Positions 25,640 through 34,152 of a stretch of DNA of 40,134 nucleotides are shown one piece after another. The first letter of the stretch is position 1, and every line of letters begins with the position of its first letter. Below the pieces are notes generated by a model that saw only the letters and a program-made list of their open reading frames with translations, did no database searches and was not told the DNA's origin. The position numbers and the translations under genes are program-made. Source of the DNA: Akkermansiaceae bacterium (GTDB lineage: Bacteria > Verrucomicrobiota > Verrucomicrobiia > Verrucomicrobiales > Akkermansiaceae); the NCBI GenBank assembly GCA_903906515.1, contig CAIVKO010000035.1, positions 1-40,134 of the forward strand, read 5' to 3'.

Positions 25640-26101
25640 ATGTTTCACATCGTGCTCGTCCATCCGGAAATCCCCCACAACGCCGGGGCTGCCGGTCGTT
25701 TGGCGCTCGCCACCGGGTCCACCCTCCATCTCATCGAACCCCTCGGGTTCTCGCTGGATGACAAACACGTACGTCGCACCGGGTTGGACTATTGGCAGGA
25801 TGTCAAACTGCACGTCTGGCCCACTCTCGATGATCTCCGACTGGCCGCCGATCCCAGTGCCGGATTATGGTTTCTGAGCACCAAAGCAAGCACCACCCCA
25901 TGGCAGGCGGACTTCAAACCGGGCGATTACCTCGTCTTCGGACGTGAAACCAAGGGCCTTCCGGAACCCCTCATCGCCGCAGCCGGCGATCACGCCCTGC
26001 GCATCCCGATGCAACCCGGCGGCACCCGCAGCCTCAACCTCTCCACCGCAGTCGCGATCGTGCTATACGAAGCCGTCCGCCAGCAGGGTCCGGAGTGGTG
26101 A
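25640..26101 (+). CDS. trmL: tRNA (cytidine/uridine-2'-O-)-methyltransferase TrmL
   Basis: A 153-residue SPOUT methyltransferase that 2'-O-methylates the wobble base (position 34) of tRNA-Leu isoacceptors. The opening FHIVLVHPEIPHNAGAAGR, the middle YLVFGRETKGLP and the C-terminal trefoil-knot motifs RIPMQPGGTRSLNLSTAVAI are all typical, and the length matches E. coli TrmL. It lies 60 bp before pdxA on the same strand. Confidence 0.93.
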   Translation: MFHIVLVHPEIPHNAGAAGRLALATGSTLHLIEPLGFSLDDKHVRRTGLDYWQDVKLHVWPTLDDLRLAADPSAGLWFLSTKASTTPWQADFKPGDYLVFGRETKGLPEPLIAAAGDHALRIPMQPGGTRSLNLSTAVAIVLYEAVRQQGPEW

Positions 26102-26161
26102 TGGGTTGTTCCGGTGATTTTAGTAGTTTTCAATTCCCTTTCGTGAGTGGATGCTTGGGCC

Positions 26162-27019
26162 ATGCCACGCATCCTGATCACATTGGGTGACCCCGCCGGG
26201 ATCGGTCCGGAGGTCGTTGATAAAGCCATGGCCTCGGGGAAACTGCCGGAAGGCTTTGAGTTTTGCATTCTCGGTGATCGCAGTGCGGGCACTCCCGGCA
26301 AGCCCGATGCCCGGTCGGCCGGGGCAGCCATGGAGGCGTTGGACCAAGCGGTGGTGGAGTTGAAAAACGGCAGCGCTCAGGCCGTAGTCACCGGGCCGGT
26401 TTCCAAAGAAGGTTTGCAAGCCTTGGGTTTTCCGTTTCCCGGACAAACCGAGTATTTCGCGCATGCTTTCGGCGTGGACGATTTCGGCATGCTGCTCACC
26501 GGCAACACTCTGACGGTAGGCTTGGCCACCATCCACGAAGCGTTGGCGGATGTGCCGGGGCTTCTCAGCATCAGTCAGATCCAGCGCATCGGACTGCTCA
26601 CCGCCGCGTTTCTCAAGCGTCTGGGCATCGCCGCCCCGCGCATCGCCGTGGCCGGTCTCAATCCGCACGCCGGTGAGAATAGTGCGTTCGGCGATGAGGA
26701 AACCCGGATCATCCTGCCTGCCATCGAGCGATTGAATGCCACAGGTGAAGGTGTTTTCTCCGGACCTGCCGTGCCGGACGCGGTCTTCCGCGAGGCCGCA
26801 CTCGGAAAACTGGACGCCGTCGTTGCGATGTATCACGATCAGGGTTTGATCCCGCTCAAGCTGTTGGATTTCGACAACGCGGTGAATGTCACGCTCGGCC
26901 TACCCGTCCCGCGCACCAGCCCGGATCACGGCACCGCTTTTGCCATCGCCGGCAAGAATCTCGCCAACCCCTCGTCCATGATCTCCGCCATTCGTCTGGC
27001 CTGCCGGTTGGCAGTCTAA
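26162..27019 (+). CDS. pdxA: 4-hydroxythreonine-4-phosphate dehydrogenase PdxA
   Basis: A 285-residue protein from the ATG at 26162; a GTG at 26147 adds five unlikely residues. PdxA oxidises 4-phosphohydroxy-L-threonine in the DXP-dependent pathway to pyridoxal phosphate. Signatures: ITLGDPAGIGPEVV at the start, AVVTGPVSKEGL, the metal-site His in GLNPHAGENSAFG, YHDQGLIPLKLL and PRTSPDHGTAFAIAG. It is shorter than the ~330 residues of E. coli PdxA, mainly in the N-terminal third after DRSAGTPG, but the active-site segments are present. Confidence 0.93.
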   Translation: MPRILITLGDPAGIGPEVVDKAMASGKLPEGFEFCILGDRSAGTPGKPDARSAGAAMEALDQAVVELKNGSAQAVVTGPVSKEGLQALGFPFPGQTEYFAHAFGVDDFGMLLTGNTLTVGLATIHEALADVPGLLSISQIQRIGLLTAAFLKRLGIAAPRIAVAGLNPHAGENSAFGDEETRIILPAIERLNATGEGVFSGPAVPDAVFREAALGKLDAVVAMYHDQGLIPLKLLDFDNAVNVTLGLPVPRTSPDHGTAFAIAGKNLANPSSMISAIRLACRLAV

Positions 27020-27058
27020 CCAACTTGACGCGAGCCGGATTTTGATTAGTTTCGCCGG

Positions 27059-27616
27059 ATGTCTTCACTTCTACAAAATTGGATGTCCTGGGAGGGCGGC
27101 GTGGATCTCGTCGCAAAAACCGCAGCCGGCTTGGAAATTCCGAATGTCATCATCCATGTCGCGCGCATGGTCCACACCCCGGTCGGCTCAGCGCCGAGTG
27201 GCATGTTGTTCTGGCAGCCCGATCCCGCCGCGGCTCCGCTCGTGTTCGGCTTCGTGAGTAGCGATCCGGTAGTTGGCGCCTATTTTGCCAAAAACATTTT
27301 TGCCGGCACGCCCTTTGAAAATGCTCCTGCGATCCTCGGCAGCATCGTGATTTCCACATCCGCCACGGAAGCCACCGCCCGCGTTGAAATCCACGGTTTT
27401 GTCTTTGAATCGTGCCTCACATCGATCGGCGAGACCACCATGATTGATCGTGCTCCGGCCGCGATGTCACCCTTCCGCCAGCAAGGACTGGAAGCGGCTG
27501 CGGCCAGCGCCACGCTCAAGGTCAATGGTGTCCCGGTTGAAGTGGTGATTCCTCCCGTCGGCATGACCGGCGGTCCTTGTGCGGTGCTTTCCGCCTGCGG
27601 TATTTACGCCCGCTGA
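27059..27616 (+). CDS. Conserved-looking protein of unknown function
   Basis: A 185-residue soluble protein, MSSLLQNWMSWEGGVDLVAK onward, 39 bp after pdxA on the same strand. It has no signal peptide or transmembrane helix. Beta-rich segments such as GLEIPNVIIHVARMVH, GMLFWQPDPAAAPLVFGFV and AILGSIVISTSATEATARVE suggest a compact beta fold. I do not recognise a family. Codon use and start context are like the neighbours, so it is likely a real gene and the last of the trmL-pdxA group. Confidence 0.65.
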   Translation: MSSLLQNWMSWEGGVDLVAKTAAGLEIPNVIIHVARMVHTPVGSAPSGMLFWQPDPAAAPLVFGFVSSDPVVGAYFAKNIFAGTPFENAPAILGSIVISTSATEATARVEIHGFVFESCLTSIGETTMIDRAPAAMSPFRQQGLEAAAASATLKVNGVPVEVVIPPVGMTGGPCAVLSACGIYAR

Positions 27617-27647
27617 TTCTTGCGGTGTGGCGCGGCTGACAAACAAA

Positions 27648-27761
27648 GGCAGGGACCGTCTCTCCGCAGCGGTCCTTGCGCATGTATAGAGAATAAACAG
27701 CCGTGCCGAACCAATCATTCGCATTTCTTTCGCGCGGACCGCTCGGAGATCGGTCCCTACC
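27648..27761. repeat. Inverted pair of ggaccg-family REPs (REPIN-like)
   Basis: The left copy (27648-27675, with agggaccgtctctccg and gcggtcc) and the right copy (27716-27761, with ggaccgctcggag and cggtccctac) are inverted relative to each other. They fill the gap before the beta-CASP gene. The right copy shares the cattcgcatttc prefix with 2242 and 34003. Confidence 0.75.
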
Positions 27762-27846
27762 CTGCCTTGCGCTCGGAGAGACTGGTTGACAGCCCATCAG
27801 TGACTGTCCATGTTTTGCATCCACTCATCGTCCGATCTTCTTTTTC

Positions 27847-29208
27847 ATGATTTTCAAGAGCCTTTGTCGCCACGCCGGAATCGGCGCGAATTCGTATCTG
27901 CTGGAAACCCGCGACGCGAGAGTGGTTCTGGATGCGGGAATGCATCCGAAACACGAAGGGATGGAGGCGGTGCCGCACTACGAGTTTCTCGAAGAGGCAT
28001 CAGCCGATTCCATCGTCATCACCCACTCGCACCTCGATCATGTGGGGACCTTGCCGGTTTTTCTACGGGATCAGCCGCGGGCGAGGGTTTTCCTGACTCC
28101 CGAAACTGCGGAGTTGGCCACCGCGATGCTCCACAACTCAGTGAACGTGATGCAGGCCAAACGCATCGAACACGGCATCGCCGAGTATCCGCTTTTCGAG
28201 CACCGCGAACTGGACCGCATCGTCGATAGCTTCGAGCACCGCGGGGTCGAGCGTCCGTTCGATCTCGATCGTGATGGCCTGCTGCGCGGGACATTCCATG
28301 ATGCCGGTCACATTCTTGGATCGGTGGGTGTGACCATCGAGGGCGCTGGAAAACGCGTAATGTACACCGGCGACATCAACTTCGAGCACAGCACGCTGCA
28401 AAAAGGCGCATTGTTTCCGGAGGAAACAGTTGATGCCCTGATCGTGGAAACCACCCGTGGAGCACAGGCGCGTGCGCCGGAATATGATCGGATCACGGAG
28501 GAAAACAAATTTGCAGAAGCCATCGCCGGAGTGATCGCACGCAAGGGGTCGGTGCTTGTTCCGGTGTTTGCGATGGGGAAAACCCAGGAAGTTCTCGGCA
28601 TGCTGCATCGCTTCAAGAACGAGGGGCGCATTCCGTTCCATACGCCGGTGTATATAGGCGGGCTGAGCACCAAGATGACGCATGTGTATGACCGCTACAG
28701 CGACGTTTCCCGGCGCCATCTTCAGGGATTTCGTTTCCTCAAGGACATGGAAATCATGGGAAGCGACAAGAAACGCAAAGGCCCCATCCCGTTTGGTCCT
28801 GGCTGCATTTACGCGCTTTCCAGCGGCATGATGTCCGAAAACACCGTGTCCAACATCTTCGCGCGCCAAGGCGTTCTTGAAAACAAGAAACACGGGCTTT
28901 TCTTCGTCGGCTATGCGGATCCGGAGACTCCCGGCGGACGCATCCGCGTGGCCAAACCCGGTGACAGCGTTTTGCTAGATCCCGCGCATCCGCCGGTGAA
29001 GCTGCGCTGCGAAATGCGGATCTTCGATTTCAGCGGTCACTCGACCCGTGAGGCGATCGCCGATTATATCGTGAAAGTCCGGCCGAAAAAATGTTTTCTC
29101 GTGCATGGCGACGATGACGCGGTCGCATGGTTCCGCAGCGAGATCCAGCAGCGCTTGCCGGACACGCAGGTCATCGTCCCGATTCCGGGCGAGGAGCACC
29201 GGATCTGA
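27847..29208 (+). CDS. MBL-fold beta-CASP metallohydrolase, RNA-processing nuclease type
   Basis: A 453-residue protein. The metallo-beta-lactamase domain has HSHLDH (H60, H62, D64, H65 as zinc ligands), FHDAGHILGS and YTGDINFEHS. The beta-CASP part is seen as VLVPVFAMGKTQEVLGML, then GCIYALSSGMMSE, and the C-terminal motifs DFSGHSTREAI and VHGDDDAVAWF. This is the CPSF73/YSH1-like branch of RNA nucleases that also occurs in bacteria. It should cut RNA with two zinc ions; the substrate is unknown. The preceding REP pair separates it from the pdxA group, and it is convergent with the sugar kinase gene 18 bp away. Confidence 0.9.
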   Translation: MIFKSLCRHAGIGANSYLLETRDARVVLDAGMHPKHEGMEAVPHYEFLEEASADSIVITHSHLDHVGTLPVFLRDQPRARVFLTPETAELATAMLHNSVNVMQAKRIEHGIAEYPLFEHRELDRIVDSFEHRGVERPFDLDRDGLLRGTFHDAGHILGSVGVTIEGAGKRVMYTGDINFEHSTLQKGALFPEETVDALIVETTRGAQARAPEYDRITEENKFAEAIAGVIARKGSVLVPVFAMGKTQEVLGMLHRFKNEGRIPFHTPVYIGGLSTKMTHVYDRYSDVSRRHLQGFRFLKDMEIMGSDKKRKGPIPFGPGCIYALSSGMMSENTVSNIFARQGVLENKKHGLFFVGYADPETPGGRIRVAKPGDSVLLDPAHPPVKLRCEMRIFDFSGHSTREAIADYIVKVRPKKCFLVHGDDDAVAWFRSEIQQRLPDTQVIVPIPGEEHRI

Positions 29209-29226
29209 GCGGGAGTGGCGTGGGTT

Positions 29227-30324
29227 TCAACGCACCACGCGTGCGCCGCCGCCGCCGATTTGTTTTTCGACTTCCTTGCGTGTGGCCATCGAGGTGTCAC
29301 CGGGCGTGGTCGAGGCCAGCGCGCCGTGGGCAGCTCCGTATTCGACGGCTTTCTGCGCATCGTTGAACTCCATGAACCCGAACTGCACACCGGATGCGAA
29401 CGAATCGCCACCGCCGACGCGGTCCATGATTTCGAGGTCGGGATACTTGCGGGATTCGTGGAATTTTCCGTCGTGCCAGAGGATGGCGGACCAATCATTG
29501 ACGGTGGCGGTCTTCACGCCACGCAGGGTGGTGGCGGCAACCTTGAAATTCGGGAATTCCTTCACCGCGGTTTCGATCATCGCTTTGAAGGCATCCAGTT
29601 CGATGGAGGAAATATTGTGGTCCACACCTTTCACCTCGAAGCCGAGGGATGCGGTGAAGTCCTCTTCATTGCCGATCATGACATCGACGTATTTTGCGAT
29701 CTCGCGGTTCACTTCCTGAGCCTTGGCGAGTCCACCGATGGTTTTCCAGAGCGACGGGCGGTAGTTGAGATCGTAGGAAACGATGGTGCCGTATTTGTTA
29801 GCGGCCTTCACCGCTTCCACGGTGAGGGCGGCGGTGGTTTCCGAGAGAGCGGCGAAGATGCCACCCGTGTGGAACCAGCGCACGCCGAGCTTGCCGAAGA
29901 TGTGTTCCCAATCGATGTCGCCGGGCTTGAGTTGGGAGGCCGCGGTGTTGCCACGGTCCGGGTTACCGACCGCGCCGCGGATGCCGAAGCCGCGCTCGGT
30001 GAAATTCAAACCATTTCTAACATTGCGGCCGATGCCGTCGTCCCCGCGCCACTGGATAAAGTCGGTGGCGACGCCGCCCTGCATGATGAAGTCCTCGACG
30101 AGGTGGCCCACTTCATTATCAACGAATGCGGTGATCACGGCGGTCTTGTAGCCGAAGCATTTGCGCAACCCGCGGGACGTGTTGTATTCGCCGCCGCCTT
30201 CCCAAACGGTGAAGTTGCGGGCAGTGCGGATCCGGCCTTCACCGGGATCGAGACGAAGCATCACTTCGCCAAGCGAGATTTGATCGAAGGCACATTCGGA
30301 TTTTGGCTTGAGTGTCAGGGGCAT
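29227..30324 (-). CDS. kdgK: PfkB-family sugar kinase, probably 2-keto-3-deoxygluconate kinase
   Basis: A 365-residue ribokinase-fold enzyme. Substrate-side motifs are GEVMLRLDPGEGRIRTARNF and GGGEYNTSRGL (43-53), which match KDG kinases. The PfkB C-terminal signature MDRVGGGDSFASG (300-312) carries the anion hole and catalytic base Asp307. It would phosphorylate 2-keto-3-deoxygluconate to KDPG, which the eda product (33352-33981) splits to pyruvate and glyceraldehyde-3-phosphate, so uronate or Entner-Doudoroff-type catabolism is supported by both genes. A related sugar such as fructose or 5-dehydro-2-deoxygluconate cannot be excluded. Confidence 0.85.
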   Translation of the reverse strand: MPLTLKPKSECAFDQISLGEVMLRLDPGEGRIRTARNFTVWEGGGEYNTSRGLRKCFGYKTAVITAFVDNEVGHLVEDFIMQGGVATDFIQWRGDDGIGRNVRNGLNFTERGFGIRGAVGNPDRGNTAASQLKPGDIDWEHIFGKLGVRWFHTGGIFAALSETTAALTVEAVKAANKYGTIVSYDLNYRPSLWKTIGGLAKAQEVNREIAKYVDVMIGNEEDFTASLGFEVKGVDHNISSIELDAFKAMIETAVKEFPNFKVAATTLRGVKTATVNDWSAILWHDGKFHESRKYPDLEIMDRVGGGDSFASGVQFGFMEFNDAQKAVEYGAAHGALASTTPGDTSMATRKEVEKQIGGGGARVVR

Positions 30325-30387
30325 GAGGATGGTGATTTGGGTGAGAGTTGTGAAACCGGCGCGGTGTATCTCCGTGGTTCCGGGGAA

Positions 30388-30924
30388 TCAAGCCATGATT
30401 TCCTCTGCCACGCCATCCGCAGCGGACTGGCCCAGCAGCAGCGTCACCAAGGACATCGCAAAATCCATGGCGGTCCCGGCACCGCGCGAGGTGATGATGT
30501 TTTGATCGATCACGACCCGTTCATCGAGCCCGCCACCGAGTTCCTCGCGCACCGAGTGATAGGCGGTGAAACGTTTTCCTTCCAACAATCCGGCGTCCAT
30601 CAGTAGCAGCGGTGCCGCACAGATCGCCGCGACCAGCTTTCCAGATGAGGAAAAATCCTTTGCCAGCAACGCTGCCCGGCCATCTTCACGGTGCTTCCAG
30701 ACACCGGGACCACCCGGAATGAGCAGCAAATCAAATCCATGTGGATCCACATCCGCCAACGCGGCATCCGCTTCCATCCGGATGCCGCATTTCCCAGTCG
30801 CTATCCCGCTCTGCAAGCCAGCGATCACCACCTCCACACCCGCCCTGCGCAGAACATCCACCGGAGTCACGGTTTCGATTTCCTCAAAACCATCCACCAA
30901 CAAACAAAGCACTCGTTTTTTCAT
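30388..30924 (-). CDS. DJ-1/PfpI/YajL-family protein
   Basis: A 178-residue protein from the ATG at 30924 (MKKRVLCLLVDGFEEIETVT); a second ATG one codon before is equally possible, and the long frame to 31011 is not family-like. It has the conserved Glu in GFEEIE, the loop LLIPGGPGVW (68-77) and the reactive Cys102 in AAICAAPLLLMDAG. Family members act as chaperones, deglycases or glyoxalases in oxidative stress; the exact activity cannot be read here. It lies 63 bp upstream of kdgK on the same strand and may be co-transcribed with it. Confidence 0.9.
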   Translation of the reverse strand: MKKRVLCLLVDGFEEIETVTPVDVLRRAGVEVVIAGLQSGIATGKCGIRMEADAALADVDPHGFDLLLIPGGPGVWKHREDGRAALLAKDFSSSGKLVAAICAAPLLLMDAGLLEGKRFTAYHSVREELGGGLDERVVIDQNIITSRGAGTAMDFAMSLVTLLLGQSAADGVAEEIMA

Positions 30925-31142
30925 CATGAAAAAATCTGCCACCCATCTCCCCCCGTGGCAAGCCTCGTCATTCCATATCGGCCGGAAGAGAGCTGGAAAA
31001 ACTGTTAGCAAATCATTTGGACGATCGTCCGGATAATCGGGAGCTGGGGGTGAAAAATCAAGAGGCGATACTCCGCTTCACCAATGTCCGTGGGAGGACA
31101 TTGAAAATGTGTATCCTAGCTAATTTCTACTTGAAATCATTA

Positions 31143-31152
31143 CCAATATTGG
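31143..31152. promoter_or_regulatory. Palindrome upstream of higB (candidate operator)
   Basis: CCAATATTGG, a perfect 10-bp palindrome flanked by TT and AA at symmetric positions, ends 16 bp before the preferred higB start. HigA-type antitoxins autoregulate at such sites. No strong -35/-10 pair was identified around it. Confidence 0.4.
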
Positions 31153-31168
31153 CAACAGTTTGCCGAGA

Positions 31169-31450
31169 GTGATTCAGAACTTCACATGCAAGGAAACCTC
31201 CAAAGTCTTCCACGGGGAATATTCCCGGAAATTCCCGGGCGACATTCAGCCGCGGGCACTGATGAGACTTCGCCAGCTCCATCGAATCATTTCCATCGAT
31301 CAACTTCGTCAACCCCCTTCCAACCGACTTGAAATACTCTCTGGCACTCTCAAAGGGTTCTGGAGCATTCGTATCAACCAACAATGGCGTGTCGTCTTCC
31401 GCTGGGAAGACGGACATGCCACAGACGTCCAAATCACCGACTATCACTGA
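31169..31450 (+). CDS. higB: HigB-type toxin (RelE/ParE superfamily)
   Basis: A 93-residue protein from the GTG at 31169 (read M-I-Q-N-F-T-C-K-E-T); a TTG at 31160 adds three residues. The core matches HigB mRNA interferases: CKETSKVFHGE at the start, ALMRLRQLHRI in the helix, LEILSGTLKGFWSIRINQQW and VVFRWEDGHATDVQITDYH at the end. HigB cleaves translated mRNA on the ribosome. The order toxin-then-antitoxin is typical of higBA; the gap to higA is 9 bp. Confidence 0.92.
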   Translation: MIQNFTCKETSKVFHGEYSRKFPGDIQPRALMRLRQLHRIISIDQLRQPPSNRLEILSGTLKGFWSIRINQQWRVVFRWEDGHATDVQITDYH

Positions 31451-31459
31451 TCTACCGCC

Positions 31460-31765
31460 ATGAAAAAGAAACCTCGCCAGATCCCGTTGCTCAATTTCTT
31501 CGCGGAAACTCTCCGAGAAACGCTTGAAGGATCGAGCCTATCCCAAGCAGAGATCGCCCGCCGCTGCGGGATTCCCGCACCCCACCTTACCCAGATGAAA
31601 CAAGGCAAACGTCGCTGCACTCCCGAAACCGATCTTCGCTTGAGTGCCTTCTTTGGCATCACCCCTGGCATGTGGATGAGCCTTCAACTGGATTACGAAT
31701 TCATGCGAGCTGACCGCGAAAAGGGCGAGGCCATCCGCACAGAAGTCCAGCCATGCGCGGCGTGA
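31460..31765 (+). CDS. higA: HigA-type antitoxin, XRE helix-turn-helix
   Basis: A 101-residue DNA-binding antitoxin. The helix-turn-helix is LSQAEIARRCGIPAPHLTQM (27-46), followed by GKRRCTPETDLRLSAFFGIT and the family tail PGMWMSLQLDYEFMRA. It should neutralise HigB and repress the operon, perhaps through the palindrome at 31143-31152. Confidence 0.93.
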   Translation: MKKKPRQIPLLNFFAETLRETLEGSSLSQAEIARRCGIPAPHLTQMKQGKRRCTPETDLRLSAFFGITPGMWMSLQLDYEFMRADREKGEAIRTEVQPCAA

Positions 31766-31799
31766 CGAAGGCAATCCGCCGTTCCTTGAAAACTTCATG

Positions 31800-33281
31800 T
31801 CACAAAATCGAGCCCGGGCCGTAGGCGGCGGCTTGGGGGTAGGCGGATTCGAGTTTTTTCACGGCGGTGGCGAAGGCGGCGATCTGGGTTTTGGCTGCGC
31901 CGGATTCGCGGTCGCCGCGGGCGAGGATGGCGTCGAGCGCCTGACGGGTCAGGCCGAGCCGGGTGTCGCCTGCGAGGCGGTCGACCAGGTTGTTGCGGTC
32001 GATTTTTCCAGTGCGCAGGTCGTTCACGGTGGCGACGGCGTGTTCCTTGATCGCCTTGTGGGCGGATTCGCGGCCGACGCCGGCTTTCACGGCTTCCATC
32101 ATGATGGTGGTGGTCATGAGGAACGGCAGGTAGTGGGCGGTCTCGGCATGGATGACGGCTTCATAGGCGTCCATCTGGTCGAGGATGGTTAGAAAGGTTT
32201 CGAACATGCCGTCGATGGCGTAGAAAGCATCCGGAAGCATGATGCGGCGGACGACCGAGCATGAGACATCGCCCTCGTTCCATTGGTCGCCGGCGAGACC
32301 TGCGGCCATGGTCAGGTAGCCCTTGAGGATGACGTGAAAACCATTCACGCGTTCGCACGAGCGCGAGTTCATCTTGTGCGGCATTGCGCTGGAGCCGGTT
32401 TGACCGGGGGCGAATCCCTCGCTGGCGGTTTCGTGACCTGCCATGAGGCGCAGGGTTTTGCAAAGTGAGGACGGGCCGGAGCAGAGATCGGTTAGGGCGG
32501 AGATCACGCGGAAATCCAGCGAGCGGGGATAGACCTGGCCGACGTTGGTCCAGACGGCGGGCATGCCGAGGTGGGCGACGACCCGTTGTTCCAGCGCCGC
32601 GACTTTCGCGGCATCGCCCTCGAACAGGGAAAGTTGGTCCATCTGGGTGCCGACGGCTCCCTTGAGGCCGCGCACCGCGTAGTTGGAAATGACGGCTTCG
32701 AGGGCGGTGAGGCTGTCCAGCAGTTCTTCGCCGAACATGGCCACACGTTTGCCGAGTGTGGTCGGTTGCGCGGCTACATTGTGGGTGCGGGCGGTGAGGA
32801 TGAGATCGCTCCATTGTTCCGAGCGCTCGCGGAGACGGCGCAGCGCGGCGATCGTCTTGTCCCGGACCAACAGCAGCGAGCGGTAAACCTGGAGTTGCTC
32901 GACGTTTTCGGTGAGGTCCCGCGAGGTCATGCCTTTGTGGACCTGTTCGTGGCCGGCGAGATCATTGAACTCCTCAATGCGCGCTTTCACATCGTGTCGG
33001 GTGATTTTTTCCCGGGCCATGATCGATCCGGTGTCCACCTGGTCCTTCACATTTTCGTAGGCGGCGATGGCATCGGCGGGCACATCGAGCCCGAGATCGC
33101 GCTGGGCTTTCATCACGGCGATCCAGAATTCCCGTTCCAGGACGATCCGCCCTTCGGCGGACCAGATGGATTGGAGGGCGGGCGAGGCGTAGCGTTCGGC
33201 GAGGACGTTTGGAATCACGCCGCGGAGTTTGAACGGCGGGACTGCGGGTGACAAGCTTCTTGCAGGTGCAGGCACGTTCAA
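31800..33281 (-). CDS. purB: Adenylosuccinate lyase
   Basis: A 493-residue fumarase/aspartase-superfamily enzyme acting twice in purine synthesis (SAICAR to AICAR, adenylosuccinate to AMP). Signatures: HDVKARIEEFNDLAGHEQVH, GMTSRDLTENVEQLQ, LTARTHNVAAQPTTLGKR and the flexible signature loop with catalytic Ser, GQTGSSAMPHKMNSRSCE. The first ~21 residues (NVPAPARSLSPAVPPFK) are unlike the family; a GTG at 33218 would give the more usual start read M-I-P-N-V-L-A-E-R-Y. It is divergent from eda. Confidence 0.95.
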   Translation of the reverse strand: MNVPAPARSLSPAVPPFKLRGVIPNVLAERYASPALQSIWSAEGRIVLEREFWIAVMKAQRDLGLDVPADAIAAYENVKDQVDTGSIMAREKITRHDVKARIEEFNDLAGHEQVHKGMTSRDLTENVEQLQVYRSLLLVRDKTIAALRRLRERSEQWSDLILTARTHNVAAQPTTLGKRVAMFGEELLDSLTALEAVISNYAVRGLKGAVGTQMDQLSLFEGDAAKVAALEQRVVAHLGMPAVWTNVGQVYPRSLDFRVISALTDLCSGPSSLCKTLRLMAGHETASEGFAPGQTGSSAMPHKMNSRSCERVNGFHVILKGYLTMAAGLAGDQWNEGDVSCSVVRRIMLPDAFYAIDGMFETFLTILDQMDAYEAVIHAETAHYLPFLMTTTIMMEAVKAGVGRESAHKAIKEHAVATVNDLRTGKIDRNNLVDRLAGDTRLGLTRQALDAILARGDRESGAAKTQIAAFATAVKKLESAYPQAAAYGPGSIL

Positions 33282-33351
33282 CTTGCAATTCCTGCCTATT
33301 TCGAGATCCTCCAGCGGATTTCAGCTGAGTTTTTCCCCATCTCCCACCGCC

Positions 33352-33981
33352 ATGATCGACCGCATTCTCGCCAAACGTATCGTCCCAGTTGTTGTCCTTG
33401 ATTCCGTGGAATCCGCGGAGCCGCTTGCCGAGGCCTTGCTTGCCGGCGGTCTGGACATCATGGAAATCACCTTTCGCACTGCGGCGGCGGAGGAATCCAT
33501 CCGGCGCATTGCCGCACGATTTCCGGAAATCCTGTTGGGTGCGGGGACTTTGTTGGAAAAAGAACAGGTCGCGCGTGCGAAAAACGCCGGTGCGGTCTTC
33601 GGCCTGGCTCCCGGCCTCAATCCGGAAATCATCGCTGCCGCACAGCAGGTCGGGCTGCAATTTTCGCCCGGCGTGATGACTCCCAGCGAAGTCGAGCAGG
33701 CGCTCGCTCTGGGTTGCAATCTTCTCAAGTTCTTTCCTGCGGAGGCGGCAGGCGGAGTGAACATGTTAAAATCCCTGGCCGGTCCTTACGCTCATACCGG
33801 CGTGAAATTCATCCCCACCGGTGGCGTCACAGCCGCCAACCTGGCATCCTATCTCAAGCTTCCGGTCGTCGCCGCGATCGGTGGGTCCTGGATGGTGGAC
33901 AAGGCGCTCGTCAATCAGGGTAAATGGGCGGACATCACCCGGCTCACCCGTGAGGCGCTCGAAGCTGCGGCGGCTTGCTGA
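33352..33981 (+). CDS. eda: KDPG/KHG aldolase
   Basis: A 209-residue class I aldolase from the ATG at 33352 (MIDRILAKRIVPVVVLDSVE). Active-site features: E38 and R42 in IMEITFRT, GAGTLLEK, and the Schiff-base Lys126 in LLKFFPAEAAGG. FIPTGGVTAANL forms the phosphate site. It cleaves 2-keto-3-deoxy-6-phosphogluconate to pyruvate and glyceraldehyde-3-phosphate, the step after the kdgK product, which lies 3 kb away on the other strand. Confidence 0.95.
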   Translation: MIDRILAKRIVPVVVLDSVESAEPLAEALLAGGLDIMEITFRTAAAEESIRRIAARFPEILLGAGTLLEKEQVARAKNAGAVFGLAPGLNPEIIAAAQQVGLQFSPGVMTPSEVEQALALGCNLLKFFPAEAAGGVNMLKSLAGPYAHTGVKFIPTGGVTAANLASYLKLPVVAAIGGSWMVDKALVNQGKWADITRLTREALEAAAAC

Positions 33982-34002
33982 GAGCCTGTCTAAAAATGGA
34001 TA

Positions 34003-34111
34003 GGACCGTCTCTCCGAGCGGTCCACGCCAAAGAAATGCGAATGAATGTATCGCAACGGCTTTTCATTCTCTGTCCATTCTCGCGGACCGCTCGGAGAGA
34101 CGGTCCCTGCC
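34003..34111. repeat. Inverted pair of ggaccg-family REPs (REPIN-like)
   Basis: The left copy (from ggaccgtctctccgagcggt at 34003) and the right copy (34081-34111, with ggaccgctcggagagacggt) are near-perfect inverse complements around a ~60-bp centre. The pair lies between convergent eda and the lipoprotein gene and could also fold as a transcription stop. Confidence 0.85.
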
Positions 34112-34152
34112 TTCGGGAATATTCAGACAGCTTGCTGAGAACGTGGCGTCGC

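Noticed and set aside
29215-30606. 463-codon plus-strand frame opposite the sugar kinase
   Set aside because: No family features, and the minus strand carries intact PfkB motifs; the antisense frame is a codon-bias artefact.
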